Shown piece after piece: positions 39,521 to 48,879 of a stretch of 64,000 bases of DNA. The notes under the pieces are model-generated. The model had not been told where the DNA came from and searched no databases. It worked only from the letters and a program-made list of their open reading frames with translations. Position numbers and translations under genes: made by a program. The DNA comes from an uncultured Colwellia sp. Lineage in GTDB: Bacteria; Pseudomonadota; Gammaproteobacteria; Enterobacterales; Alteromonadaceae. Every line of letters starts with the position of its first letter. Position 1 is the first letter of the stretch. Where the stretch lies: positions 54,193-118,192 of the forward strand of contig CAJXUN010000008.1 of the NCBI GenBank assembly GCA_913061475.1, given 5' to 3'.

Positions 39521-39658
39521 AGAAAATCTTAACTGATGAATCGACCCCATGAAATTAACCTGAACACGTTCATATGTCAAAAATCAGTCAACAATTGTGT
39601 TAAACTTTTACGGTATAATTATTCTATATCATTCGTTTTCAGAGGCTTATAGCGCTAA

Positions 39659-40939
39659 ATGTCAAACATAACTCAACAATTAAATTATTTTTTGGTCGGA
39701 GGTGCCGTTCGAGACTCCCTGCTCAATCGAGCTATTGTCGACAAAGACTATGTTGTGGTGGGCTCTAGCGTTGAAGAAATGCTCGCACTGGGGTTTGTGC
39801 AAGTAGGCAAAGATTTCCCAGTATTCCTGCACCCAAAAACTAAACAAGAATACGCCTTAGCACGTACCGAGAAAAAAGCAGGCCAAGGCTATACCGGCTT
39901 CGATTGTGATGCGTCAGCTAGCGTGACCCTTGAAGAAGATCTATTGCGTCGTGACTTAACCATCAATGCTATGGCGATGGATGATAGCGGCAACATATTT
40001 GACCCTTATCATGGACAAGCCGATTTAGATAATCGCCTACTACGTCATGTTTCAATTGCCTTTATCGAAGATCCACTAAGAGTGCTACGAGTTGCACGTT
40101 TTGCCGCTAGATATCATGCATACGGCTTTAAAATAGCGCCAGAAACACTTAGCCTGATGAAAAAATTGAGTGAAAGTGGTGAATTGCTCAGCCTTTCTGG
40201 CGAACGTGTTTGGCAAGAAATGCAGCGAAGCCTAGCTGACTCGAACCCAGAAGTGTTCTTCCAAGTACTTTACCAATGCCAAGCACTCAAATCTCTTTGG
40301 CCTGATTTACATAATCTATGGGGAGTGCCTAATCCAGAAAAATGGCATCCTGAAATTTGCTCTGGTTTGCATACCATGATGGTGCTTAGACAAGCAGTTT
40401 TACTCTCGACAAAAACCTCAGTCAGGTTTGCCAGTGTTTGCCATGATTTAGGAAAATCATTAACCGAAGATAATAAATTACCTTCTCATCCTGGCCATGA
40501 AACAGCGGGGTTGCCTTTAATAGAAGCACTTTGCAGCCGTTTACGTGTCCCTAGTTCACATAAAACCCTAGCATTAAAAGTTTGTCAGTTTCACCTGCAT
40601 GCACATAAAGCGTTTGAACTAAAGCCTAGTACTATTTTAAAGTTATTTAACCAGCTAGATGTTTGGCGCAAGCCTGAAGAATTTGATGATTTTTTATTAT
40701 GCTGCCAAGCAGACTTTACCGGACGTTTAGGTTTTGAAACACGAGATTACCAACAAAAAGATTTTCTTTACAGCGCTTATGAAGTGTTAAAAAAAGTGAC
40801 AGCAAAACCTTTCGTTGCACAAGGTTTAAAAGGCATGGCAATTAAAGCAGCAATAAATCAACAGCAACTTGATGAATTAAAGCGTTATAAACAACACTAC
40901 CTGCAACAACACAGTATAGAATCTAATTGCAGCAATTAG
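39659..40939 (+). CDS. cca: tRNA nucleotidyltransferase (CCA-adding) with HD domain
   Basis: Cca builds or repairs the 3' CCA end of tRNAs. The 426-residue protein has the class II nucleotidyltransferase head with YFLVGGAVRDSLL and VDKDYVVVGSS (catalytic acidic pair), the RRDLTINAMAMD motif and the RFAARY body. A C-terminal HD phosphohydrolase domain follows, with GLHTMMVL and FASVCHDLGKSL. This matches the gammaproteobacterial form of about 412-430 residues. The gene is divergent from gspAB, continues the E. coli order glnE-ygiF-ygiM-cca and is followed by a repeat-rich intergenic region. Confidence 0.96.
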   Translation: MSNITQQLNYFLVGGAVRDSLLNRAIVDKDYVVVGSSVEEMLALGFVQVGKDFPVFLHPKTKQEYALARTEKKAGQGYTGFDCDASASVTLEEDLLRRDLTINAMAMDDSGNIFDPYHGQADLDNRLLRHVSIAFIEDPLRVLRVARFAARYHAYGFKIAPETLSLMKKLSESGELLSLSGERVWQEMQRSLADSNPEVFFQVLYQCQALKSLWPDLHNLWGVPNPEKWHPEICSGLHTMMVLRQAVLLSTKTSVRFASVCHDLGKSLTEDNKLPSHPGHETAGLPLIEALCSRLRVPSSHKTLALKVCQFHLHAHKAFELKPSTILKLFNQLDVWRKPEEFDDFLLCCQADFTGRLGFETRDYQQKDFLYSAYEVLKKVTAKPFVAQGLKGMAIKAAINQQQLDELKRYKQHYLQQHSIESNCSN

Positions 40940-40980
40940 CAGGCAAGTTAGATAACTAAACATTACGGATACTTGATATC

Positions 40981-41225
40981 CATCTATGTACAGCATTGCA
41001 TACAAGGATGTATGTACTTAGTTTTTACTTGGAACTAAAAAAACTGACCGCTCGTCCTGAACATCGCTGCACTTCAAAGTTGATACTAAGCATCCATGTG
41101 AGCGCAGCATTGTATACAAGGATGTATGTACTTAGTTTTGTCTGGAACTAAAAACTGACCGTTCGTCCTGAACATTGCTGCTCTTTCACATCCATGTGAG
41201 CGCAGCATACCGTTCGTCCTGAACA
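40981..41225 (+). repeat. Tandem intergenic repeat, two full copies and one cut short
   Basis: Unit A (40981-41090, 110 bp) and unit B (41091-41188, 98 bp) share long stretches such as ATACAAGGATGTATGTACTT and TCGTCCTGAACAT. Unit C (41189-41225) keeps only the two ends, with the middle deleted. Each full unit holds a small palindrome around TACA-AGGA-TGTA. The repeat lies between cca and the TonB receptor, contains no gene and looks like a dispersed intergenic repeat. Confidence 0.85.
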
Positions 41226-41228
41226 TAA

Positions 41229-41255
41229 AAAAGCCATATCATTGATATGGCTTTT
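41229..41255. terminator. Bidirectional terminator between cca and TonB receptor
   Basis: Arms AAAAGCCATATC and GATATGGCTTTT around ATT, flanked by A-run and T-run, 46 bp downstream of the receptor stop codon on the minus strand. It closes both convergent transcripts. Confidence 0.85.
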
Positions 41256-41301
41256 AGTGCTAACTTAAATGTAAGTTTACGCTTATCTTTACGTCATAAA
41301 C

Positions 41302-43866
41302 CTAAAAGTTATAAGTTGCTTTAACGTAGTAGAAACCGCCGTTGTAATCGAACGGGCCACTTTCATAATACTGAGCACCTAACTGACCGTAAGACTCTTC
41401 AGGTAGTTTCTGAGCTTCTTGGTCAAAGATGTTATTAGCACCGGCTGATAACGTAATGCTGTCGTTCAAGAAGTAACTAACTTCTGCATCAACAGTTACC
41501 GCTGAATCAGCAATTTCATTCCAACAGCCAATGGCACAAGTATCATCAGCATGCGTTGCAAAATATTCACCAAAATAGTTTACGCGCACGAAGCTAGAAA
41601 CACTTTCCCAAGACTGAGAAATAGTGAAGGTAGCACGATGATCTGGCATGCCTTCTTCTAAACGGTGAACTTTACCTTCATCGGTAGTATCTGGATTAAA
41701 TTTATCAACGGTTGTTTCATTCCAGTTATATGCTAATGATAGTAAGGTATCACCGCCCATTAACTGCATTGAATAGTTGGCAACAATATCAACACCTTGT
41801 GTTGTAGTATCGAAATCATTGGCAAAGTAAGTTACCGCAGAAATCAACTCAGGGTTGACTACGCCAAGCGCCTCAAGTTCGGCATAATCAGCAGCTTCCA
41901 CATCAATTTGGCTAGACTGAGCTAAACGATCCGTTACTTCAATGTTGTAGTAATCAAGGGTGAAGAAGAAGTCGCCATCTTGGTAAACCATACCACCCGC
42001 AAAGCTGCGTGATTCTTCAGGCGTTAACTCTTTACCGCCATAAAACGCAGAAAGTGGGTTCGTTGGTGGTGCTAAGAATGTTTGAATCAACTCACCACTA
42101 ACTAGAGAGGTTTGCGTGTTAACAACATTGGCTTGACCAACTGTTGGTGCTCTAAAACCCGTACTATGTGAAGCACGGAATGAAAATTCATCATTAAGCG
42201 TATATTGAGCGGTTAACTTATAGTTAGTTGTGTTGCCGAAGGTAGTGAAATCTTCATAACGTACCGCAGCACCTAGTAAAAAGTCTTCTGTTAATTGTGC
42301 TTCCACATCAACATAGGCAGCAATATTACGTCGGTCATTACGACCTTGTGTTTCAGGGCCAAAACCTTTAAAGCCATGTGAACCGATATTGAAACCTTGG
42401 TCAGCAAATGCACCGGCTTCCCATGATGCTTTTTCACCAGAGACAATTTCAAAGCTTTCTTCACGCCATTCAAGACCGGTAGCAACATTTAGCGGTTCTT
42501 CAAGCCCGACATCAAAACCTTTAACTAAATCAAAGTTAAAGGTTTTTTCCATTTGGATATAACTACCTGTTTGAAAATCAACCGGCGTTTCTAAACCAAG
42601 TGATGGATTTAAAGTGTTTTTTAAGTTGAATTTAGATTCGTTACGACCCACTGAGCCACTTAAGTCAAAGTACCAACCTTCAAGCATGCCACTGTTAATA
42701 TCGCCTTTAGTACCAATAGTTAATGACGTATCAGTAATATTGCCACCAAATTGTGGTGTGTAGCCACCTGGGAATATTTGGTTCATAGAGAAACAGTTAG
42801 GATCGGCAACCATTGCTTGATATTCAGGTGTGTTTAAAACATTACCAACGTTAGCAGGAACTACAGCACAGGTACGCGCTGCACCTTGTGATTGTGCGAT
42901 ATCGCCAACAAGCAGTGTTTCACCACCATCAACAGAATAAACATTGCCACGGTTATGTGGGTTACGGTAATAAAAACCACCGGTTACATCACGTTCAGAA
43001 TAGTTACCAAACATGTAGAATTCTTTATCATCACCTAAGTCCAAGCCAACATTAGCAAATAACGTAATATCGTCTTCAACTTCAGGATTACCCCAAATTT
43101 GTGCTGGATCTTGGATAGAAGTGTTACCTGCGTCTGCAATGCCTTGTGCATCTGGACGCTGAACACTGCGGCTTGTGGCATCAGCTTCTTTTAGTTGAAA
43201 AGAAAGGTTAACAAAGCCATCTTTAGTAAATGGTAAACCAACGTTACCGTCAACTATCATTTGATCGCCATCACCTTCATAGTAAGAACCGTGTTTTACT
43301 GAGATTGAACCGCCATCGGCATCATCTTTCAGCACAAAGTTCATCACACCGGCAATAGCATCTGAACCATATTGCGCAGCAGCACCATCACGTAATACTT
43401 CAACTTGCTTGATAGCAACACTTGGGATCACTGAAATATCAGGACCTTGGGCACCATCATTAATACCACCACCTTGGAAAGCAATAACCGATGCACGGTG
43501 ACGGCGTTTACCATTAAGTAGTACCAAGGTTGAATCTGATGGTAAACCACGTAAGTTAACTGGACGAATCAGTGAAGCAGCATCACTAATAGGTTGTGCG
43601 CGTGCATTCAACGATGGAATAGCACCAACTAACATGTCTAGCATATCACTTGAAGCATTCTTACCTAGCTCATCGCCACCAATGATATCAATCGGTACTG
43701 GTGATTCTGCTACTGAGCGTGGTGCAGAACGAGAGCCAATGACAGCAATACGTTCAACGTCTTTAGCTTTTGCGGTTGTGTCGCCTTCTGCTGCAAAGCT
43801 AGGGGCGGTTCCTAGTGCTAGACCTACGGCAAGGGCTAACGTTCCAGTGCGAAATTTAGTAGACAT
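41302..43866 (-). CDS. TonB-dependent receptor
   Basis: An 854-residue outer-membrane receptor with a signal peptide (ending near SFA-AEG), a TonB-box-like segment VERIAVIGSR, a plug domain (about 55-170) with RPVNLRGLPSDSTLVLLNGK and the YGSDAIAGVMNFVLK motif, then a 22-strand barrel ending in YYVKATYNF. The substrate is not recognisable. Long loop regions and lack of metal-binding clusters fit a carbohydrate, peptide or lipid-like ligand as well as iron. It is transcribed alone with 570 bp upstream before fahA, so it is probably separately regulated. Confidence 0.93.
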   Translation of the reverse strand: MSTKFRTGTLALAVGLALGTAPSFAAEGDTTAKAKDVERIAVIGSRSAPRSVAESPVPIDIIGGDELGKNASSDMLDMLVGAIPSLNARAQPISDAASLIRPVNLRGLPSDSTLVLLNGKRRHRASVIAFQGGGINDGAQGPDISVIPSVAIKQVEVLRDGAAAQYGSDAIAGVMNFVLKDDADGGSISVKHGSYYEGDGDQMIVDGNVGLPFTKDGFVNLSFQLKEADATSRSVQRPDAQGIADAGNTSIQDPAQIWGNPEVEDDITLFANVGLDLGDDKEFYMFGNYSERDVTGGFYYRNPHNRGNVYSVDGGETLLVGDIAQSQGAARTCAVVPANVGNVLNTPEYQAMVADPNCFSMNQIFPGGYTPQFGGNITDTSLTIGTKGDINSGMLEGWYFDLSGSVGRNESKFNLKNTLNPSLGLETPVDFQTGSYIQMEKTFNFDLVKGFDVGLEEPLNVATGLEWREESFEIVSGEKASWEAGAFADQGFNIGSHGFKGFGPETQGRNDRRNIAAYVDVEAQLTEDFLLGAAVRYEDFTTFGNTTNYKLTAQYTLNDEFSFRASHSTGFRAPTVGQANVVNTQTSLVSGELIQTFLAPPTNPLSAFYGGKELTPEESRSFAGGMVYQDGDFFFTLDYYNIEVTDRLAQSSQIDVEAADYAELEALGVVNPELISAVTYFANDFDTTTQGVDIVANYSMQLMGGDTLLSLAYNWNETTVDKFNPDTTDEGKVHRLEEGMPDHRATFTISQSWESVSSFVRVNYFGEYFATHADDTCAIGCWNEIADSAVTVDAEVSYFLNDSITLSAGANNIFDQEAQKLPEESYGQLGAQYYESGPFDYNGGFYYVKATYNF

Positions 43867-44387
43867 GTTATTTCCTTCCTAATATTGAATATGCTTTTTA
43901 TAGTTATCTATTTTTATAGTTTTATTTTTATCTATTGTGCTTATCAAAAACTAATATTGTTATTAATAATAGCGTTAACAAACCAAAAGACTTGATTATT
44001 TATAAAACAGCTAGAAATGGTTTACAAGTAGTGTTTTAGTCTAATGAATGGCATCGAGTGAATAAAAAGAAATGATAAGCAAAGGTATACGAAGCCTATG
44101 AATGTTCACATTAACATATGTAACCAATCTGTAACCTACAGCCCGTATGCGTTGTAGAAAAAGATTCAAACAGCTAATGTGCGAAATTTTTCGTATTTAA
44201 ACAAATAACCACTGCATATTTAATCAACAAAAAAAATATAAAAAAAATGAACTTTTTTGAAACTAATTATTTATACACAGCAAAATCGTGGTTAAGGAAT
44301 AATCAAATAGGTTAATAACTTGTTAACACAAAGCCTAGCGGTTAGTTAGGAATTTTAATTCAACAGCATAATTATTTAAAATGGCAT
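43867..44387. other. Intergenic region upstream of the TonB receptor
   Basis: About 520 bp, A/T-rich, with no open frame of note on either strand. It should hold the minus-strand promoter of the receptor. I see no convincing operator, only short A/T inverted repeats. A terminator for fahA lies at its far end. Confidence 0.6.
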
Positions 44388-44416
44388 AAAAAAAGCCCCA
44401 ACAATGTGAGGCTTTT
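44388..44416 (-). terminator. Terminator after fahA
   Basis: On the minus strand arms AAAAGCC and GGCTTTT (44410-44416, 44391-44397) enclose 12 nt and are followed by a T-run. It lies 22 bp after the fahA stop codon. Confidence 0.75.
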
Positions 44417-44437
44417 CAAAGTAAAAACAGAGTATTT

Positions 44438-45760
44438 TTAATCAGCAGCTAAAACAGTCGCGCTAACTTCACCAAATCCTATGCGTGCAGCACCTTCTTT
44501 TTTACACCACCCTTTCATGATAACGCAATCGCCATCTTCTAAGAAAGTGCGCGTTTCACCATTAGGTAATTGAATAGGCTCTGCACCTGCATTTGACAAT
44601 TCAAGCATAGAACCGGCTTCTTCAGGGTTAGGACCTGACTGTGTACCGCTACCAAACATATCGCCTGGACGCAGGTTACAGCCATTGACTGTATGGTGCG
44701 CTACCATTTGTGCAACCGTCCAATAAGAATCTTTAAAGTTTGACTGTGACAATTGTACTGCGGCTTGTTTAGCATTGCGCATAGTTTCAGTTTCAATTAA
44801 CACTTGTAAGTTTAAATCTAAAGAACCAAAATCTCGGTTATGCTGCGACTCTAAATACGGTAAAGGCTGAGGGTCTGCTTCATCACGAGTCCATTGCGCT
44901 TTGTATGGCGCTAATGCTTCTGAAGTAACGATCCAAGGAGAAATGGTTGAGGCAAAACTTTTTGATAGAAATGGCCCTAATGGTTGATATTCCCAACCTT
45001 GAATGTCACGTGCCGACCAATCATTAAACAAACAGATGCCAAATACGTGATCTTCAGCATTATCAATACTGATAGATTCACCTAAATCATTACCATTGCC
45101 AATAAACACGCCGACTTCTAATTCGTAATCTAAACGCTTACATGGGCCAAACGATGGTTCAGTTGCTGTTGGTGCTTTAGTTTGACCTTTAGGGCGCTTA
45201 AAGTTGCTGCCAGATACTTCAATAGATGACGAACGGCCATGGTAGCCAATAGGCACCCATTTGTAATTGGGTAGTAATGGGTTGTCAGGACGAAATTTTT
45301 TACCAACCGACGTCGCGTGATGAATAGATGTATAAAAATCAGTGTAATCACCAATTTGACATGGCAAAGCGTACACAACATCAGCTTGGGCAATTAAACA
45401 GCTTACCAGTTTAGCTTGCAGCTCTGAGCCTGTAGTTAAGGCTTTTGATAACGCTTGGCGTAAAGCGCTCCAAAAGTGTTTACCCATCGACATAAAAGCA
45501 TTTAACTGTGTGTTACAGCACTGCTCTAAAGCCGCTTGTACATCTCCATCAAAAATATCTAAGGCAAATACGGCTTTTAAATCGATAACTTGATCGCCAA
45601 TTGCAACACCAACACGAAAATCTTCATTAGAACCTTTTAGCTTAAAGCTGGCAAAAGGTAAGTTCTGTATAGGAAAATCACTATTTTCAATATTCGCTGA
45701 CTCAACCCAACTGGTTAAAGCCGGATTATGCGTTTCATTAAGTAAATTGTTATTAGACAT
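44438..45760 (-). CDS. fahA: Fumarylacetoacetase
   Basis: The final enzyme of tyrosine/homogentisate breakdown splits fumarylacetoacetate into fumarate and acetoacetate. The 440-residue protein has the N-terminal SH3-like FAH domain (about 1-125), and the catalytic core with DYTDFYTSIHHATSVGKKF (active His), GYHGRSSSIEVSG, LDYELEVGVFIG (metal-binding Glu), GICLFNDWSARDIQGWEYQP and the TVNGCNLRPGDMFGSGTQSG loop. The length is typical. hmgA and the isomerase gene are not next to it. Divergent from trhO, with two candidate operators between. Confidence 0.97.
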   Translation of the reverse strand: MSNNNLLNETHNPALTSWVESANIENSDFPIQNLPFASFKLKGSNEDFRVGVAIGDQVIDLKAVFALDIFDGDVQAALEQCCNTQLNAFMSMGKHFWSALRQALSKALTTGSELQAKLVSCLIAQADVVYALPCQIGDYTDFYTSIHHATSVGKKFRPDNPLLPNYKWVPIGYHGRSSSIEVSGSNFKRPKGQTKAPTATEPSFGPCKRLDYELEVGVFIGNGNDLGESISIDNAEDHVFGICLFNDWSARDIQGWEYQPLGPFLSKSFASTISPWIVTSEALAPYKAQWTRDEADPQPLPYLESQHNRDFGSLDLNLQVLIETETMRNAKQAAVQLSQSNFKDSYWTVAQMVAHHTVNGCNLRPGDMFGSGTQSGPNPEEAGSMLELSNAGAEPIQLPNGETRTFLEDGDCVIMKGWCKKEGAARIGFGEVSATVLAAD

Positions 45761-45862
45761 CGGTTAAGCAACTCCAGAAAAAGTAAATATTCAATTGCGC
45801 AATATTATAACAAGCGCTCCTATAAAGGCTATGGCAATAAAATATACTTGAGAAACAACTGT

Positions 45863-45913
45863 CAACAATATGTTGCAGCGCCGAGTTTACAAACAATTTA
45901 CCAACAAATTGTT
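45863..45913. promoter_or_regulatory. Two inverted repeats between fahA and trhO, possible operators
   Basis: CAACA-ATA-TGTTG (45863-45875) and AACAATTT-ACCAAC-AAATTGTT (45892-45913) are both perfect. They lie 103-153 bp upstream of fahA in the divergent fahA/trhO region. The shared half AACAA suggests one transcription factor, but its identity is unknown. Confidence 0.4.
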
Positions 45914-46103
45914 ACGTTATCTGTTTATCAAATGTGTTGATAGATAAATAATTTAGCCAAGCACTATGCTCGGGTAATCACATTTGCTAGAATGCCGCGA
46001 TTTTATTAGCTGATAAAATACTTAATTGCTGTCATCAAGACGGCCTATATTCAATCTATAGCTCCTGACTTACTATCAGGCTCGCTCAATGGGTCATAAT
46101 CAT

Positions 46104-47078
46104 ATGAATAACATAACAGTTTGCGCATTATATAAATTTGTCCGTCTAGAAAATTTTGCTGATATTAAGCCTTCGCTACAAAAAGTGATGGAAGATAACG
46201 CCGTAAAAGGCACCTTACTTTTAGCACTGGAAGGTATTAATGGCACCATCGCTGGCGCTCAAGCGGGCATCGATGCAGTGCTAGCGTTTATTAATAGTGA
46301 CACTCGTCTTGCCGGCGTTTCTTCTAAGTGTTCATTTCACCAAGAAAATCCTTTTCAACGCACGAAAGTTAAGTTGAAGAAAGAAATTGTCACCATGGGT
46401 ATTGAAGGTATCGATCCAACCTTAACCGTTGGCACCTACGTTAAGCCTAAAGATTGGAATGCCCTAATCTCTGATCCTGAAGTATTACTAATAGATACCC
46501 GTAATGATTACGAAGTCGAAATTGGCACTTTTAAAAATGCCGTTAACCCTAATACCGAAACTTTCCGCGAATTTCCTGACTATGTGGCAAAAAATTTAGA
46601 TAAAAATAAGCACAAGAAAGTTGCTATGTTCTGCACCGGTGGTATACGTTGCGAAAAATCAACGGCCTATTTAAAAGAACAAGGCTTCGAAGATGTTTAT
46701 CACTTAGAAGGCGGGGTATTAAAATACCTTGAAGATGTGCCAGAGCAAGAAACATTATGGCAAGGTGAGTGTTTTGTTTTTGATGGCCGAGTCGCGGTTA
46801 ATCATAATTTAGAACGTGGGCAATATGATCAATGCTTTGCCTGTCGCTACCCGATCACTGAAGCAGAAAAATCCAGCGAACATTATATACAAGGTGTTAG
46901 TTGTCATCGCTGTCATGACAAATATACCGATGAGCAAAAAAGTAGCTTTCAAGAACGTGAAAAGCAAATCAACTTAGCTAAAGCGCGTGGTGAAGCACAT
47001 ATCGGTGGTGAGATAAACCGAGTTATAGAAGCGCGTCGCGCTAGTAAAAATGCCAGCAAGCAAGCGCAAAAGAATTAA
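46104..47078 (+). CDS. trhO: tRNA uridine(34) hydroxylase, rhodanese-type
   Basis: TrhO (formerly YceA) puts a hydroxyl on uridine 34 of some tRNAs, a step in making 5-methoxyuridine-type modifications. The protein has an N-terminal domain beginning [13 protein letters not shown], a central block [17 protein letters not shown], a rhodanese domain (about 125-225) with the catalytic Cys in [13 protein letters not shown], and a C-terminal Cys-containing zinc-like segment (about 255-285: CFACRYPI and CHRCHDKY). The ATG at 46104 is chosen because it aligns with the family start, and an in-frame ATG five codons earlier is possible. Divergent from fahA, followed by a terminator. Confidence 0.94.
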   Translation: MNNITVCALYKFVRLENFADIKPSLQKVMEDNAVKGTLLLALEGINGTIAGAQAGIDAVLAFINSDTRLAGVSSKCSFHQENPFQRTKVKLKKEIVTMGIEGIDPTLTVGTYVKPKDWNALISDPEVLLIDTRNDYEVEIGTFKNAVNPNTETFREFPDYVAKNLDKNKHKKVAMFCTGGIRCEKSTAYLKEQGFEDVYHLEGGVLKYLEDVPEQETLWQGECFVFDGRVAVNHNLERGQYDQCFACRYPITEAEKSSEHYIQGVSCHRCHDKYTDEQKSSFQEREKQINLAKARGEAHIGGEINRVIEARRASKNASKQAQKN

Positions 47079-47116
47079 TCTATTCTAACGAAATATTAAT
47101 TTGTTATAAAAACATT

Positions 47117-47141
47117 AGCCTGCAAACCAGCAGGCTTTTTT
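47117..47141 (+). terminator. Terminator after trhO
   Basis: Arms AGCCTGC and GCAGGCT around six bases, followed by a T-run. It lies 38 bp after the trhO stop codon. Confidence 0.88.
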
Positions 47142-47228
47142 GTGCCCGTAATATGCTTGCATTATCGATACAAAAACCAGACAAACTGAATAGCGATGAA
47201 TGGTCGTTAAAGCGATATTTTGGGTCAC

Positions 47229-47262
47229 AAAAAAGCCTTAACAATATTATTGCTAAGGCTTT
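47229..47262 (-). terminator. Terminator after tRNA-Phe
   Basis: Nine-base arms AAAGCCTTA and TAAGGCTTT (47232-47240, 47254-47262) around 13 nt, with a T-run on the minus strand, 24 bp downstream of the tRNA. Confidence 0.78.
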
Positions 47263-47285
47263 AGATTTTTATCACAAATATAATA

Positions 47286-47361
47286 TGGTGCCTTGACCCG
47301 GAATCGAACCAGGGACACGAGGATTTTCAATCCTCTGCTCTACCGACTGAGCTATCAAGGC
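47286..47361 (-). tRNA. tRNA-Phe (GAA)
   Basis: The minus strand folds to a full cloverleaf of 76 nt with an encoded CCA. The acceptor stem is GCCTTGA/TCAAGGC, the D-loop contains AGTCGGTAGAGCA, the anticodon loop ATTGAAAAT carries anticodon GAA, and the T-loop is GGTTCGAATCC. The sequence is very close to E. coli tRNA-Phe. It stands alone between trhO and the phosphate-transporter genes and has its own terminator. Confidence 0.98.
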
Positions 47362-47522
47362 ACTGTCTTTCAGTGAAATAAATAAAATTCACTTCGAAAG
47401 AGGCGACATAATATAGTGAATTTATCTCACTCGCAAGCCATTTTCTTTAGCTGTATTGATAATTAATTGCGTTAGCATAAAAAAACAACAGATCGACGGT
47501 AAGTTGCTAAAAGAACGCGCAC

Positions 47523-47548
47523 AAAAAAGCCAGTATAGTTACTGGCTT
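47523..47548 (-). terminator. Terminator after the phosphate transporter
   Basis: Arms AAGCCAGTA and TACTGGCTT around four bases, followed by TTTT on the minus strand, 23 bp after the pit-type stop codon. Confidence 0.88.
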
Positions 47549-47571
47549 GATTTTATGCTTTTTTACTTAAC

Positions 47572-48870
47572 TTAAGCGCTAAATATCGCTTTCATTATCC
47601 AGAAGAAGATAATTGATAGTCCTGCACCTATAGGTAATGTAATCACCCAAGAGATAACAATATTGCGTACAACACCTAAGTTAATTGCGGCAATACCACG
47701 TGCCATACCGACACCCAACACAGCCCCAACTAAGGTTTGTGTTGTTGATATAGGTAAACCGGCACCTGAAGCAATAACTACCGTACAAGCAGCAGCTAGT
47801 TCAGCAGCAAAACCACGACTTGGTGTTAAATGTGTAATACCTTTACCTATCGTCGCTATAACACGATGACCAAACAGGGCAAGACCGGCAACGATACCTA
47901 AACCACCCAAAGGTAGAATCCACCAAACTAGCGCTGCTTTCTTAGCAATTTCACCGCCGTTATCAACAATACTCACAACCGCTGCTAGCGGCCCAATAGC
48001 ATTAGCAACATCATTAGAGCCGTGAGCGAATGCCATACAACAAGCGGTTACAACCATTAACACGGCAAACACTTTTTCTACATTGGCATAGTGAGTCGTT
48101 TTATCAGCTTTAACATCAAAATTGAGGCGAGAAATGAAATACTTACCTATGATTGCCACAACCACTGCAACAATTATCGCTAAGTAATAGCCACCGGCAC
48201 CACCGATTTCAAAGTTGTAAAAACCAAGATTAATATTATCTAAGCCAATATGCTTTAAACCCTTTTTGATAGTGACTAGCGATAAAACAAAACCGGCTAA
48301 AAACATATAGAAAGGTACATAACGCTTGGCTTGCTCTAAAGGCTTATCAGTATCAAAAATTAATTTTTGCGCACTGTTGAAAATAATAAAGGCAATAACA
48401 CCGGAAATTAATGGTGTAATTATCCAACTACCCACAATCCCGCCTACTTTGCCCCAGGCAACTGTATCAGGGCTAACACCAATAGCGGCGAAGCCAATAA
48501 TAGCACCAACAATAGAGTGAGTAGTTGACACAGGCCATCCTAAGATAGACGCTACAAGCAACCATGTTGCTGCTGCCAGTAACGCTGAAATCATACCAAA
48601 GACTAATAACTCTGGAATATCGACAAATTGTCCGGGATCGATAATGCCCTTACGTATCGTCGATGTAACTTCGCCACCCGCCAAATAAGCGCCAGCGAAT
48701 TCAAATATCATTGCAATAATAATGGCTTGTTTAATTGTTAGTGCTTTCGAACCAACAGAGGTGCCCATTGCATTAGCAACATCATTAGCACCTATGCCCC
48801 ATGCCATAAAAAAACCTACGGCAGCGGCAATCATGACTAACGTAGAGCCATGCGTGAGTAAAATATCCAT
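47572..48870 (-). CDS. Low-affinity inorganic phosphate transporter (PiT family)
   Basis: A 432-residue inner-membrane phosphate/cation symporter of the Pit family with about ten predicted membrane helices. The two repeated family signatures are present as GANDVANAMGTSVGSKALT (N-half, near 27) and HGSNDVANAIGPLAAVVS (C-half, near 285). Pit carries metal-phosphate without ATP. It is preceded at 9 bp by the DUF47 gene, a standard pair in many bacteria. It differs from the high-affinity Pst system encoded a short way upstream. pitA or a related name could apply, but the exact subtype cannot be told. Confidence 0.94.
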   Translation of the reverse strand: MDILLTHGSTLVMIAAAVGFFMAWGIGANDVANAMGTSVGSKALTIKQAIIIAMIFEFAGAYLAGGEVTSTIRKGIIDPGQFVDIPELLVFGMISALLAAATWLLVASILGWPVSTTHSIVGAIIGFAAIGVSPDTVAWGKVGGIVGSWIITPLISGVIAFIIFNSAQKLIFDTDKPLEQAKRYVPFYMFLAGFVLSLVTIKKGLKHIGLDNINLGFYNFEIGGAGGYYLAIIVAVVVAIIGKYFISRLNFDVKADKTTHYANVEKVFAVLMVVTACCMAFAHGSNDVANAIGPLAAVVSIVDNGGEIAKKAALVWWILPLGGLGIVAGLALFGHRVIATIGKGITHLTPSRGFAAELAAACTVVIASGAGLPISTTQTLVGAVLGVGMARGIAAINLGVVRNIVISWVITLPIGAGLSIIFFWIMKAIFSA

Positions 48871-48879
48871 GAATAAGCC

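Noticed and set aside
40981..41225. CRISPR array
   Set aside because: The repeats are about 100 bp, imperfect and without spacers, and no cas genes are present.
47400..47420. Fourth copy of the module palindrome near tRNA-Phe
   Set aside because: Only the left part (GACATAATAT) is present; the right arm is missing.
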